From Gossypium raimondii (lineage: Eukaryota; Streptophyta; Magnoliopsida; Malvales; Malvaceae): DNA of 64,000 bases. The DNA is taken from NCBI RefSeq assembly GCF_025698545.1, contig NC_068566.1:43689192-43753191 (forward strand). The letters are read 5' to 3'. How positions within the stretch are numbered: position 1 is the stretch's first letter; every line of letters begins with the position of its first letter. Under the pieces are notes generated by a model. That model was not told the DNA's origin, ran no database searches, and saw only the letters and a list, made by a program, of their open reading frames with translations. This document shows positions 11,577 to 23,630 of the stretch, piece by piece. A program made the translations under genes and the position numbers.

Positions 11577-13295
11577 TCTGCAAGAAAAAAAGTATATAAT
11601 AAATTAAAATAATACGACAAACTTGGGGTCAAGGACAATATTATTTACAAAATCCAGAAACTTAATTAAATTGATGCAATATGGAACTTAATCAACTTAA
11701 TCAATTAAATTAGTTGATCATTATGGAACACATGCACTGCACCCTTCGGTATTCAACTTAATCAATTAAATTAGTTGATAAAGCCCAAGCAAAGTCAGAC
11801 TAATTAAATAAATATGCTTTTGCATCATTGGGTGGAGAAAATTGTAGTTAGCAATAAAATTATTGTTGTTTTGCCGTAAAGAAAAATGATCATCAATGTG
11901 AACGATTCATGTAAGATTCAATTTGATAATTGAACAGAAATTGAATTAAGGTATGAAAAATAATCTTATATGAAAAATAATCTTATCTGTTGAATTAAGG
12001 TATTTAGTTTGAGCGGTTCAATTTGATAATCTTATATGATATTTCAATTTATGTTCAATTTATGTAATGACAATGAACCCGATATTCATTTGATAATTAA
12101 GATGTTTATTATTCTAAATAATAACATATACAACTGAATCATAAATAATAACAATTTTAATTTTAAATATTTTAAGATTCAAATGTTAGCATTTAATTAT
12201 TTAATTAACAATATAGGATTTTGTTATTTAATTAATGCAATATAAAATTATCATTAATTACAAATAAAAAAAGTAATTAAACAACGACAAAGGTTAACTA
12301 TAAAGATGAAAGAAAAATTAAGACAATAGTATACAATGAAAAATTAAGACAATAGTATACAATGAAAAATTAAGACAATAGTATACAACGACATAGTTTT
12401 TCAACTAATAAATATTTAACAATGAAAACATTAACTTAAAATAATAGTTAATAAATAAAGTAAGGCAACATTTTATTTTGTCAGTGAGAGATAGTTATAA
12501 GATAGTTATCAACAAGCTTTTAGAGTTCAAGCCTTCAAGGAAATCAACAGAGAAAATCAACATTTTTTTTGAAAATAATAATGAAAGAAAAGCACAAAAA
12601 GTAAGAAGACATTATTACTAACATAAAAGTAAGCAAAACCCAGAAATAAAAAGAAAAACCCATAAAAGTAAGCTGAAAGCACAAATGTCAAGCAGTAAGG
12701 AGAAATGGACAGCAACATGGTGTAAAATTAGAAGACAACAAACCTGGGTCTAGGTGTTGGTGTAGTGGAAGAGAAATGGACAGCAAAAAGGTGTGAAAAT
12801 GGTGGGTTTTCTCGATTCAACTGAGATTGAGAATATTAGGGATTTAGGGGTGTTAGTGAAATTGTAAAAAGTCGGTTTGGTCACTTCTTTGTGGTAGTGT
12901 CTTGAGTCTTTGAAAAAAGTTTGGTTCTTAAAGGAGAGAAAATAAATTGGGCCAAATTTAATTTGACCTGGTTGAGGCCCATGGTAATAAGGGTCCAAAT
13001 TTTTTTTAAAGCCTACCCTGCAATATTCGGTTAACCGACCGGTTTTGAACCGAATTAACCGTTACCCGAAAAATCAAAAAAAATTACCCGACCCCCGACC
13101 GAAAAAATTCGGTTAACCGACCGCTTAACCGAATTCGGTCGGTTAACCGAATTTTTTCGGTTTTAACCGAATTATGCACACCCCTACCCTCGCCTTCGCC
13201 TTGTTAATTTCTTGAACCACCTTACTGCACCATACATGGCCACCTCAAGCATCGGCGGCATAAGTTCTTTGTCGCTTTGGAAATAAGCGCCAAAT

Positions 13296-14927
13296 GAAAA
13301 ATCTGATTTGTCATTCTCCTATTAGAAAGGGATAGGGATGACGTGGAATTATAGTTTCATACAATTCTTTTTCCTAGTTTAATATGAATTTAACCGTATA
13401 ACTCCTATCCCTTATCCTAATATCAAAACAAATTAATTAATTACCAAATATAAAAATCATTAATATTCTAATAACTCGATTGGCCCTTGCAAAATCCCAA
13501 GAGGTTTTCTATGTCGTTTTCTTCCTTCAAACGAAGTTATTAGCAAATTTGGATGAAGCAATGGATGTAAATTCCAAATTTGCATGTGACTCCAAAATCC
13601 TCACCTAGTGTGTTCTCAATTGTCAAAGGGGTAAGAGGCTTGTACCTTACACACCAAAATCAACCTTCAAATATACCAATTTATTATTATTTATGAGTGG
13701 ATCTCTATCGAGTTTGGCTCAGGTTATTGCATTGTTTTAGTATAATTTATATTTATTCAAATTTAGTTTATCCTAAAATATCAATATCAATTTTATCTCT
13801 GTTCAAACTCATTTTAAAAATCTTCATTATTTTTTATTTTTTCTTAAAAACAATTATGCTATTTTAATTGAATGTTTAATAACTTTATATTTTTTTTCTT
13901 TTATTAAGTTTATTGAGGTATTATATATTTATTCCACCAGTAATATTTAAAATTTTGCCACATACCTTTTTTTTAATATTTATTTTTTAATATTTTACTA
14001 TTATTTTATAGGACATTTGCCAACTCCTAATTTTGTTTGTGGTGTTTACCAAATATTCTCCGCCCCCTCCCTTTTTCCAGATGACATGACAGCCTAAATT
14101 TTTTACATGTGGCATACTTATCCTATCAACACACGGCAATGCAATTTATCTATATATCCATTTTTTAAAATTAAAAGAAAATAAGATTTTGAAATTATTA
14201 AAATTCAAATTCAAATATATAATAAATAATTAAAATGCAATTCAAGTGAATAAATTAATCAAAATGATACAAATACAAAAAAAATTAAAATATGATAAAA
14301 GAATTGAATAAATATATAGTCCAAATATATATAATAAATTAACTAATGGTACACGTAATATGCAATATATATTAAATTAAATAACATAAATGAGTACGTG
14401 GTTATTATATAAATTAGTATAATGATATTAAAATATAAAATTAAATATTATATAATTACATGATATTATATACGAGTATATGCATATCATATAATATTAT
14501 TATATAATAAATTATACAAAACTTATCATTTAATTAAGTGTATAATAACATAAACATTAATATATTTGTAATAACAATTGATAATGATAAATATATTAAT
14601 AATAATGTGAATAATTATCTATTGAGTATTATCATATATATAGTAATCGGTGTAGTAATAAATTATAAAAACTTAATATTATATATTAATAATTTTTAAA
14701 ACAAGTATTATATATAAAATTTTTAATTCCCATGAAATATTTGTATAAAATTGAGAGTGAAATTTAGAGAATAAAAATTAAGTGAATTAATTTCCATTGA
14801 CTTGATAATTAAAATATTTATCATTCTAAATATGATTTAAATTAAAATTGCGCTAATTACGTTACTATTAAAACTTTATCACTTTTATAATTAAAAAAAA
14901 AATTGAGTAAATCTGGGCTAAAGAATA
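13296..14927 (+). repeat. direct duplication, right copy (1.63 kb)
   Basis: Partner of 1178-2831. Its left edge cuts into the right half of the fold-back element seen complete at 1058-1247, and its right edge runs straight into the dolichol kinase 5' region. The ancestral order was therefore fold-back element, this block, then the gene. The two copies have diverged only slightly by eye. Confidence 0.85.
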
Positions 14928-15113
14928 TTCAATAAGGTGGGTCCCATAGCCAGGCCACAGTCCAACAAAATTGCGGGTCGAGCAAAATTCGATCCGATGG
15001 ACCTCGATTTCCGAATTCTGAAAATCCAACAATTGAAGATAATTTTATTTATTTACTTTTTTTATTATTAGTTATTATCCAATCGATTCCCGTGTAGAAT
15101 CGTCACCGTTTCC
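14928..15113 (+). promoter_or_regulatory. DOK1 proximal 5' region
   Basis: About 190 bases between the duplicated block and the dolichol kinase ATG, presumably core promoter plus 5' leader. I see no clear TATA box at the expected distance, only AT-rich sequence at 15040-15080. The distal promoter is the right copy of the 1.65-kb duplication. Confidence 0.35.
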
Positions 15114-18100
15114 ATGGCGATCTCGCCGTCGAAGGCGATGAACGGAGAGAGAGCCGTGGTTCTCATCTTCGTTCTCCGTGTTTTGTTCTCTCTCCCACTC
15201 GCCCTCCTTCCCCACGCGCTCTCACTTTCTCTCCTTTCCCTCTTCTCCCTCGTCGTCGAGATCCGCGTCGACGATTCGCCATCCCTCTTCAAAACCAGGT
15301 AAGAACAACCGAAAATGAAAGAAAAAAGATTTTCAATTCGAGAATTAGGGTTTTAGAGAATCTCAATTCGTTAAATTCTTTAATTTCTAAATGTTAAATT
15401 TTGAATTTTTGTTTGTTTTTTTAGGCCAGGTGCTTCATCAGGAATAATATTAGGAGCAGTTACGTTGCCAACTGTAATGCTATCGAAATTGATCCAGCTT
15501 TCCAGAGCTGTCTCTTTGCAACAAATTGAGATTGGAGGTACTTCATTTCTGCCTCGAAAAAGATTCAAGAGCAGTTTTTTAAATGACAAATTATGGGTTC
15601 ACTAATGAATTCTACAAGGAATTGTAGGGGATATATATATATATATATATATATAAAAAGTATGGATTACTTTGATGTTTTTGTGTTCTAAACTTTGTAT
15701 ATAGAGCTTGAACACATGACAATGCAATTTTGGGCTGCATCGGCTTGTAGCTGCGGTGTGCTTATATTCCTCTTCATAGTTACATGGTGTGCTGCCAACA
15801 ACAAGAATCCCCACTTCTCCTGTAGTGTTTGGGATGCGAAGTTTAGCTTAAGCTGTGTCATCTTATATTCAGCTGTTTGCTGTATATCACTTGCCACAAT
15901 ATCTCATACTGGTGAGTTAGTTGTTCTGTCATGGTTCTATGTTTTCCAATTCATGCATTGGGTAAGCTGTGAAGGTTTAAATTAGCATTGGTTTCTTGCA
16001 TTGTGTAACCAATGGTTTCCTTTTTATGCATACAGGATTTAACACAGCTTTAAAGTTACTGTGGTTGCTATGTCATGGATTTGCAACAGTTAAATTAATT
16101 CAACATCTTCTCTCTACATTCCCATTTTGTGCTTCAATCGGTTTGTTTCATGCTACTGTTTCTTTATGTCAACTTTTATGACTGAAATGTTTGTTATTGA
16201 GCAAAATGGAAATGTTTTCTATGTCCCTTCATAATGCAGGGGAAGCAAATCTGGTGACTTCAGGTCTTGTACTCTATTTTGGTGACATGCTGGCATGTAC
16301 TATTTCAAAGGTTAGAGCTGCTTTATCATACAGATACAGCATGCTATGGTTGAAATCTCCTGCAGGCTTAGCTTTTTAGTGTTAACGACATTGTTAGAAC
16401 AGGTTTGTAGATTGTTGATTCCACCAGAGTTGGTATCCATACGGTATGGAATTAAAAGAAGTGAGATAGGTATTGTTATCCAGGTACGGATCTTCAAGTG
16501 TTGAAACTTTCATAAATGGTCTAGCCGGATGGTAAGAGTTGTTTTTATATGCAGGGTGTGCTGCTTGGACTTCTTATTTTTTCAGCAGTATTTAAATTTC
16601 TTATCCACTTATGGGAATACTTCTGGGGAGCTAACAACTCTGAATCGAGAGAAAGAAAAGAAATTTGGAGATCTCTTATATTTTTGACTTCCCTTGGATT
16701 TATCATGATTGCAGTTGCACCATCTTGGATGATGATTGTCCTAGATTTTGATGTACATCCTGTACTATGGTATAACTTTGCTCAAATATTTTCTCATTAC
16801 AACTTTTGTTTATCCCCTTCGCATTTGGTGTTTGTAATATAATCTGATATGGAGGTAAGTAGATGTTTATGAAGAGATTTTGGTGACTTTAAATTTAACT
16901 GTTTGGTGATGTATATAGATATTATTTATGGAATTGCTGGTTTGCTTGCCTTGGTATTTGATGATCCTATGTTGCTCTGGTGATGGATAGTGAAAGAAAA
17001 GAGCAAACTGATTTATGCTAATACATGACATTAAAGGAATTATTGTTATAAATAAAGATAGCTTGCTTTATCTCCAACTTTCCAATTATCTCATCTTTAC
17101 ATCATCTTTTTTTAACAGGATATTCCAGTTTATATTTTCGGAACCTTTTAAAAGACTTTCACTATGTATCTACTGGTTGGTTTTGATATATGCATCTGTC
17201 TTGAGGTTCTACCACATTTCTAAGAATAGTAAGATTGAGAGGATTCTTCTTCGGAAGTACTACCATCTGCTGGCTGTTCTAATGTTTTTGCCCGCTCTGA
17301 TTTACCAGGTGAGCATACACTTGAGTATCATGTATAAATTATTTAACAACTTTTTGCTCCTTCGTCCTTGTACTTACTTGCTTAGATGTCATATTGACTT
17401 TATAATTTCTTTTTCCAGCCAAAATTTCTTGATCTAGCATTTAGTGCTGCTTTGGCTGTTTTCTTGGTATTAGAGATCATTCGAGTAAGTTCACTAAACT
17501 TCGCAAATATTTTGTAGTTGACAATTTATCAAGTAATTATGTCAGCCAAAGTTGCTCTATTTTTTGTCCAAATGTTCACTAGTTAAGGATTTTAAAGGGT
17601 AATACTTTTGCAAGTGTCATAAGTTAGCAACCATATCCTAGTCCTTACAATTTACAGTCAAGGTTTATGTTCACTAATGTACTGGGGAACTGCTGGTTTT
17701 TTAGAAGTTTCTTGGTTGATGTAACCTTTCCTTTGTAGCCAGGTTTGGAGAATTTGGCCTTTAGGGCAACTTGTACATCAATTTATGAGTGCCTTTACTG
17801 ATCATCGTGACTCAGATCTTATCATTGTCAGGTATGACATTTTAACCATTACTGGAAACTAAATTGCATATATTTGTTGCAAGCAATCCTAAATAAGGTC
17901 CCTTTTTTTGCTTATGTAGCCACTTTTCACTATTATTGGGATGTGCACTTCCTATCTGGATGTCCTCTGGGTTCAATGATCGACCTCTTACCCCTTTTTC
18001 TGGAATTTTAAGCCTTGGCATTGGAGATACGATGGTGAGTGTGATTACTATTTTTGCCATTGTGGCCTTAAATTTCTTGGATGTTTGTTCTTCTCTACCA

Positions 18101-18939
18101 CTTCTTCCCTCTCCATCTTCAAATAATTTTGCTAGCATGTTCTTTACTTTTTACTTAATAAAGAAAATGGTCGCATTCGGATCCTAATTATTAATTCTTG
18201 TTGATATTGTGCTACATGTCACAATTATTATGATGTTTTCACTTGATGCTCTTTTGGTTTTCATTGATGTCAAATTTGGCTCTTGAACTAAAATCTTTTA
18301 CAATTTTGGATTTGCTCAATATCAAATAATTGACAGTATGAACTGCTTACATCCCCATGCAAACGTGGCCAGTGTTTCTAAACCTAGGCAAGCATTCTAC
18401 TCCGAGCCAATCCAAAAAGAGAGAGAAGGGGAAAGTCTTAGCGATTTTATAAAGGATTAAAAGAACCACCAGGACTGCACCATCACTAGTGCCATTATGA
18501 GGGAACCCCAGGGGGGTCGAACTTATGATGGCTATATTACAAAATAATTTGAAACATAATTGAGAATTAGCAGAGGTATAAATATGAAAAGGTCTAAGAA
18601 GTAATAAAATTGGCTGCCTGCATGGTGCTCCTTCCAAGTGGATCATAAATATGTGATCATTTTGCTTTTATGCTTAGGCATCAATGGTCGGCCACAAGTA
18701 TGGTGTCCTTAGGTGGAGCAAAACTGGCAGTTAAGGATTTTCTTTCTTTATCTCTACTTTTATTAATTTTTAATGCTTAAGCTTTCTTTTGAGGGGCTTT
18801 ACGACATACCTGCTAATTCTAGCAAATTTCTTACTCTTCAGAGAAAACTATTGAAGGCACTGCAGCTGGTATAACATCTGTCCTTGCTGCTTGCTCTGTT
18901 CTGCTTCCACTTTTGGCATCTACCGGTTACTTTCTAACT

Positions 18940-18974
<35 letters not shown>

Positions 18975-19262
18975 CTACATGTCTCTTCAGGATATTTCTG
19001 TTATTATTATATGTGCTTATATAACACTGCTGTTATGTTACGTGAATTGCATATATAACACTACTATATGGTTCCATGGGCATTGTTTAATGTTTGGATT
19101 ATTGATACATAACGGATGTAGTGACGACCTAAATTCCAATTTCCACAGCATTGGTTCCCTATTTTCATAGCCGTGACCACAAGTGGTTTGTTGGAGGCCT
19201 ACACAACGCAACTCGATAATGCTTTTATACCACTAGTCTTCTACAGCCTTCTTTGTCTGTAA
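15114..19262 (+). CDS. DOK1: dolichol kinase (EVAN/DOK1 type), 14 exons, 567 aa
   Basis: Exons: 15114-15298, 15425-15537, 15705-15911, 16036-16140, 16240-16310, 16403-16483, 16555-16769, 17119-17308, 17419-17484, 17743-17831, 17920-18034, 18678-18729, 18842-18942, 19149-19262. They join in frame to 1704 nt, and all introns are GT-AG. The enzyme phosphorylates dolichol with CTP at the ER membrane, giving dolichyl phosphate for N-glycosylation, GPI anchors and mannosylation. The protein is almost entirely hydrophobic segments. The C-terminal kinase part carries RKYYH (about 371-375), TDHRDSD (430-436), SHFSLLLGCA, then GDTMASMVGHKYG (about 476-488, CTP-binding type) and KTGKKTIEGT. Length agrees with the plant family (about 570 aa). 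Exon 12 is set by the match to KTGKK: the donor is GTTAAG at 18730. No frameshift or stop, so it looks functional. The start is the first ATG, followed by a hydrophobic segment. Confidence 0.93.
15631..15655. repeat. (AT)n microsatellite in DOK1 intron 2
   Basis: An uninterrupted AT dinucleotide run of about 25 bases, 50 bases upstream of the exon 3 acceptor. Confidence 0.95.
18944..18971 (+). repeat. (TC)n microsatellite abutting the exon 13 splice donor
   Basis: The TC run begins at the donor itself: the exon ends ...ACTCAG and the intron starts GTCTCTCTCT. The donor lacks the usual GTAAGT wording, so the repeat forms positions +2 onward of the splice site. Confidence 0.9.
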
Positions 19263-20061
19263 ATGCACACTTCGACCTTCAAAAAGATACAGAAATGGTT
19301 ACAAACAAATCCTTCCCCACATGCTTCCATTTGGACACTTTCTTAAAAGGAAAAAAAAAATCATTTATTAGAAGCTACTAACCGCCGTCAGGGAATCCCA
19401 AGAGCCTGTTGTATGGCATGCCATTTGTAGTGTCAAAATAAAATAGAAATGCTTGGAAGATGAGGCATCAAAAAGAGGTGAGTTGCATAAAATGATTGGT
19501 TTGTAGAGTTAAAAGATTGTTTAGTGCAACTTATTACATGAATAGAATTACTTTTACGTCATATATTGTGTCATTGTAATATTTTGAAAACAATTTTTTC
19601 TAACATTACTGTTAGTATTTCTTCTTTTGGGAATCTTGCTGCAATCCACGATCATTTTAACAAGTCATGGTGCAAATATTATTCATAACTTGTTTGATGC
19701 TTCCCTTATTGAATCACTTTGAAACCAACTTTTTGTTTTATCTCCTGCCTTTCATTGGATAACCGATCTTCAAGTTTTTGTTAAATTCAAGTCCAAAACG
19801 TTTTTCTGTAATATAATTATCAAACTTTGTATTTTTCATTTCAAAATATTATACAACTCTTAACAGGAAAAAATTCATAATATTAAAAATTGGAGTCTGA
19901 ATTTTGAAATAAAAAAATATGAAATTTTTGAGGGATTAATCTCAAATGTAGTAAGAGTCAATAACTTAGGTCTTGGGAGTATATTAAAAAAATTAGTCCT
20001 GTTTATCAAAGATGCGCTGCAGTGATCTAGTAGGAAGCACAACTTCAAGGCACATTTTCAA
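19263..20061. other. DOK1 3' UTR and AT-rich intergenic
   Basis: No coding region recognised. The first few hundred bases are presumably the 3' UTR. The rest is AT-rich up to the LTR start at 20062. Confidence 0.4.
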
Positions 20062-23000
20062 TGGTGTCGAAACGGTGATTCGAGATCACTAAATTCGACA
20101 AGTGAGTAGAAAATATTATTAATTTAATGAGTATAAGTTAAATATGAAGTTAGGAAAATTTTTGAAATAGTGAATGGTGTACTAGAAATAAATATTAAAA
20201 TAATTAGAATCGAAAATAAGGTATCCAGACCTCAGAGATTTTAAACCGAGTCATAAATATTGTTATAAATATTTATGAAGTGTTAAAAAGTTAGTATTAA
20301 AGTTTCGTCAAGAAATTTTAAAATTCTGATAGTTAATTAAATAAAAAGGACTAAATTGTAACAAATACAAATTTATGGGAAATGATTAAGTAGCTTAAAT
20401 GATAAAATAAAGAGGGCTTAAAAGGAAAATAGACCCAAGGTCTATTTGGGCTGGACGGGAAAGGCATGAAATCAACAAGAAAATAAGGAGAATTAAGGGC
20501 AAAATTGGAATATTGTAAAATTTACTTAATAAAGTTAGGATTAAAGTGGAATTATCTAGATTTCTCTTTATTTTTCTGTATTCTCGTCAGAAAAAACACC
20601 ATAGAAGGGTTTCCTTAAGCTGGTTTTTCATATTTTTACTGCAAGTAAGTTCAATTCTTGATTATTTTTTGAAATTTTTGTGTTTTTGTGACTTTTACAA
20701 CTAGGTTCACTTGTTGAATTTATTAGTTTTTGATTCTATGAAAGAAATTGAAAGTTGCTATGAGTATGTGCTGGAAGTATATAATGATTTAGCATGAAAT
20801 TAGAGCTTTAAATTGTTTATATGTCGATTTTATTGAAAGAATTGAATAGAAAGTGAACGTTTAGGACCTAATAGTAAAAGAGTTTGAAGTTAGGGTTTTA
20901 TGTGGAAATTCTGAATTTCAATAGTTGTAAAATAACTTATAATGTGTAGGTAAAGTACTAATTGAGAAAAATTATCTTAATAGAGGGGTCAATTGAGCAA
21001 GGACTGAATTGTATGAACTGTGAAATTTGGGGCAAAATGGAAATCAACATTTTGCACTAAAACAGTTTTGGACAGCAGCAATAGTCTAACTTTGAAAAAT
21101 CACCAAAAATTGTGGGAACCGAATTAGAGGATGAATAAAATATGAAATTAAAGCTTATTGAGTCTAGCTTCTCATAGAAGAAACGGTGTAAGCAATGAAA
21201 TTATAAATTATAAGATATAATAAATTTTGTGCGACAAGGTCAGAATGGTTTGGGGTTCCCCTGTTCTGACTTTGGAAAATCATAAAAAATTAAATAAAAA
21301 TAATTAGGGGCTTAAATTTATATATTTAAAATCCTGAATGAGTCTATTTTCAAGAGAAACAAACGAGAACATTATCCAAATCCCGTACGAAGAGATAATT
21401 AATTTTTAGTGAAGAAGGGTCAGAACTATTAGACAGCAGAACAGAGGTGACTTTAAAGAATAAACTGTACTTATTGGCTAAACCAAAAATTCTGAAAATT
21501 TTATGGTAAGAAGATATGTGAGTCTAATTTCAGGGAAAATTAGTGTATCCTAATTTGGAGTTCTGTAGCTGAAGATAAAAATAATTTAGTAACTATGACA
21601 TTGATGGACAACACTGAATATATATAAGTAAATAGTGAAATTATAGATAATGTTACTTAGAAGCGGATTATAAACATTAAGGATGTGAAATAGAGTAAAG
21701 TTGAAGTCAATACTCATAAGTGAATGATTTTACAATGATATATCGAGAACCCGAAGCAAGTCGAGGAAAAGAAAAAGTAGTTTATTAGTCCCTAAACTTT
21801 TACAAATTATGCAAATCGACCCAGGTAAGTTCATATGGCTGAAATTTAATGATTAAATGTTAATTTCATAAATTATATAATGTATTATGAGATATATTTT
21901 TTGATGAATTGAGAACAAAACAATAATGCGAAAACCAAATAAATGATCAAATTGAGCGGAACATCGGATTTGAGTACTTCTGATTAGTAACAAGTGATAA
22001 GTAGTAGTTTCAGCTACACTTATCTGATCAGTGACAAGTGACAAGTGATAAGTGGTAGCTTTAGCTACACTTATCTTATCGATGACAAGTGACAAGTGAT
22101 AAATATGATCCGTGTAAGACCGTAAGAGGGCTATGGCTTGAAAAGTGATAAGTGATCATACATGAAGACCATAGTTATACTATGGCAAAGTGGAAGTGAA
22201 GTACTCAATTTTCCGTAACTATTCCCTAATTTGATTAAGGATGGTAAGTGACAAATGAGCCCAAAAGAATTATAGTAAATGGATAAGTGGTAGTGAGTTT
22301 ATACCAGGGGACTCACCAATGATTATGGTTGATAGGTAAACTTAGTAATTATGTATAATGTATAAGTGTAAGAATGTTTGGTAAGATTTATGTTTTATGC
22401 CAATGAATTTACTAAGTTTCTATAAGCTTACTTGAGTGTATTCAATGTCTCTTGTAGATTGACGTGAAAATATACGGAGGATCGGATCAACACTGAGGAT
22501 CACACTATCCAGATTTAGTGAAGAAGGGTCAGAACTATTAGACAACAGAACATAGGTGACTTTAAAGAATAAACTGTACTTACTAAACCAAAAATTCTGA
22601 AAATTTTATGGTAAGAAGATATGTGAGTCTAGTTTTATGGAAAATTAGCGGATCCTAATTTGGAGTTCTATAACTCAAGATAGCTCAAATAAAAATAATT
22701 TAGTATGACATGGATAGACAATATTGAATGTATATAAGTAAATAGTGGAATTATAGATAATGTTACTTATAAGCGGGTTATAAACATTAAGGATGTGAAA
22801 TAGAGTGAAGGTGAAGTCAATACTGATAAGTGAATGATTTTACAATGACAGATTGAGAACCCGAAGCAAGTCGAGGAAAAGAAAAAGTAGTTGATTAGTC
22901 CCTGAACTTTCACAAATTATGCAAATCGACCTAGGTAAGTTCATATGGTTGAAATTTAATGATTAAATGTTAATTTCATGAATTATATAATGTATGATAA

Positions 23001-23630
23001 GATATATTTGTTGATGAATTGAGAACAAAACAATAATGCGAAAACCAAATAAATGATCAAATTGAGCGGAACATCGGATTTGAGTACTTCTGATTAGTAA
23101 CAAGTGATAAGTAGTAGTTTCAGCTACACTTATCTGATCAGTGACAAGTGACAAGTGATAAGTGGTAGCTTTAGCTACACTTATCTTATCAGTGACAAGT
23201 GACAAGTGATAAATATGATCCGTGTAAGACCGTGGCAGGGCTATGGCTTCAGAAAGTGATAAGTGATCATACGCAAGACCATAGTTATACTATGGCAAAG
23301 TGGAAGTGAAGTACTCAATTTTCCGTAACTATTCCCTAATTTGATTAAGGATGGTAAGTGACAAATGAGCCCAAAAGAATTATAGTAAATGGATAAGTGG
23401 TAGTGAGTTTATACCAGGGGACTCACCAATGATTATGGTTGATAGGTAAACTTAGTAATTATGTATAATGTATAAGTGTAAGAATGTTTGGTAAGATTTA
23501 TGTTTTATGCCAATGAATTTACTAAGTTTCTATAAGCTTACTTGAGTGTATTCAATGTCTCTTGTAGATTGACGTGAAAATATCTGAGGATCGGATCAAC
23601 ACCTTGAGGATCACACTATCAGATTATCTC
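20062..23630 (+). mobile_element. Gypsy LTR, plus orientation, left arm of inverted repeat, internally duplicated
   Basis: Begins TGGTGTCGAAACGGTGATTC and matches, in reverse complement, 25125-27587. Shared landmarks include ACTAAAACAGTTTTGGACAG (about 21056) and TAGATTGACGTGAAAATAT (22457 and 23563). It lacks the last part of the LTR that is present in the right arm (24660-25125). A 1.1-kb segment is repeated in tandem (separate entry). It contains runs of GTGACAAGTGACAAGTGATA. No genes. Confidence 0.85.
21405..23630 (+). repeat. tandem duplication inside the LTR, 2 x about 1.11 kb
   Basis: Unit 1 is 21405-22513 and unit 2 is 22514-23630. Both run from TTTAGTGAAGAAGGGTCAG to GGATCACACTATC. 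The units are very similar, with small differences such as ACAGAGGTG against ATAGGTG and a deletion of TTGGC near 22580. The right arm has only one copy, and its wording (CTATGTTCTG, single AAACCAAAAATTC) is closer to unit 2. Confidence 0.85.

Larger units (their letters stand above)
6028..13186 (-). mobile_element. hAT transposon with nested solo LTR
   Basis: Termini are TAGGGGTGTTCAG at the left and TGCACACCCCTA at the right, inverted and imperfect. The 8-bp duplication CCCTCGCC lies at 6020-6027 and 13187-13194. Both ends carry dense subterminal GGTTAACCGA/CGGTTAAC repeats (6040-6310 and 13020-13165), the usual transposase-binding architecture. The minus strand encodes a BED-finger hAT transposase (separate entry). 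A 2.7-kb solo LTR lies inside, so the element proper is about 4.4 kb. The 11577-12750 segment is AT-rich leader/intron-like sequence with a short tandem repeat near 12320-12390 (GACAATAGTATACAA). Confidence 0.93.
4861..13295 (-). pseudogene. MULE (MuDR-type) transposase C-terminal relic, interrupted twice
   Basis: Three minus-strand pieces make one fragment: 13195-13295, 5999-6019 and 4861-5299. Read from the right, they give a stretch with MHTVCHDRNNLWFRVTEFD, then a SWIM zinc finger (CDCG...RYPCAHVIAACQ, so Cys, Cys, Cys, His ligands present) and the typical downstream WRHVFPPVPDERK, followed by a frameshifted basic tail. SWIM fingers mark the C-terminus of Mutator-like transposases, which cut and paste DNA through a DDE domain that is absent here. 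The reading frame is broken by a stop near 13245 and by insertion of the hAT MITE and the 7.2-kb hAT element. The upstream part of the gene ends abruptly at the direct-repeat boundary. It cannot encode an active transposase. Confidence 0.8.

Noticed and set aside
1178-14927. The 1.65-kb direct repeats as LTRs of a giant retroelement
   Set aside because: Ends are GAAAA...AATA, not TG...CA. No PBS or polypurine tract adjoins, there are no gag/pol genes between them, and one end cuts a fold-back element in half.
15068-15292. Minus-strand frame opposite DOK1 exon 1
   Set aside because: It is the antisense shadow of the real exon, and its Arg/Glu/Ser-rich composition is the usual shadow of CT-rich coding sequence.
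18347-18646. Minus-strand frame in DOK1 intron 11
   Set aside because: No domain, lies inside an intron and has no supporting start context. Probably chance.
18678-18850. GC-AG intron after DOK1 exon 12 (donor GCAGTT)
   Set aside because: It would give KTEKTIEG, one residue short. The GT donor three bases on gives KTGKKTIEG, which agrees with the conserved family motif.
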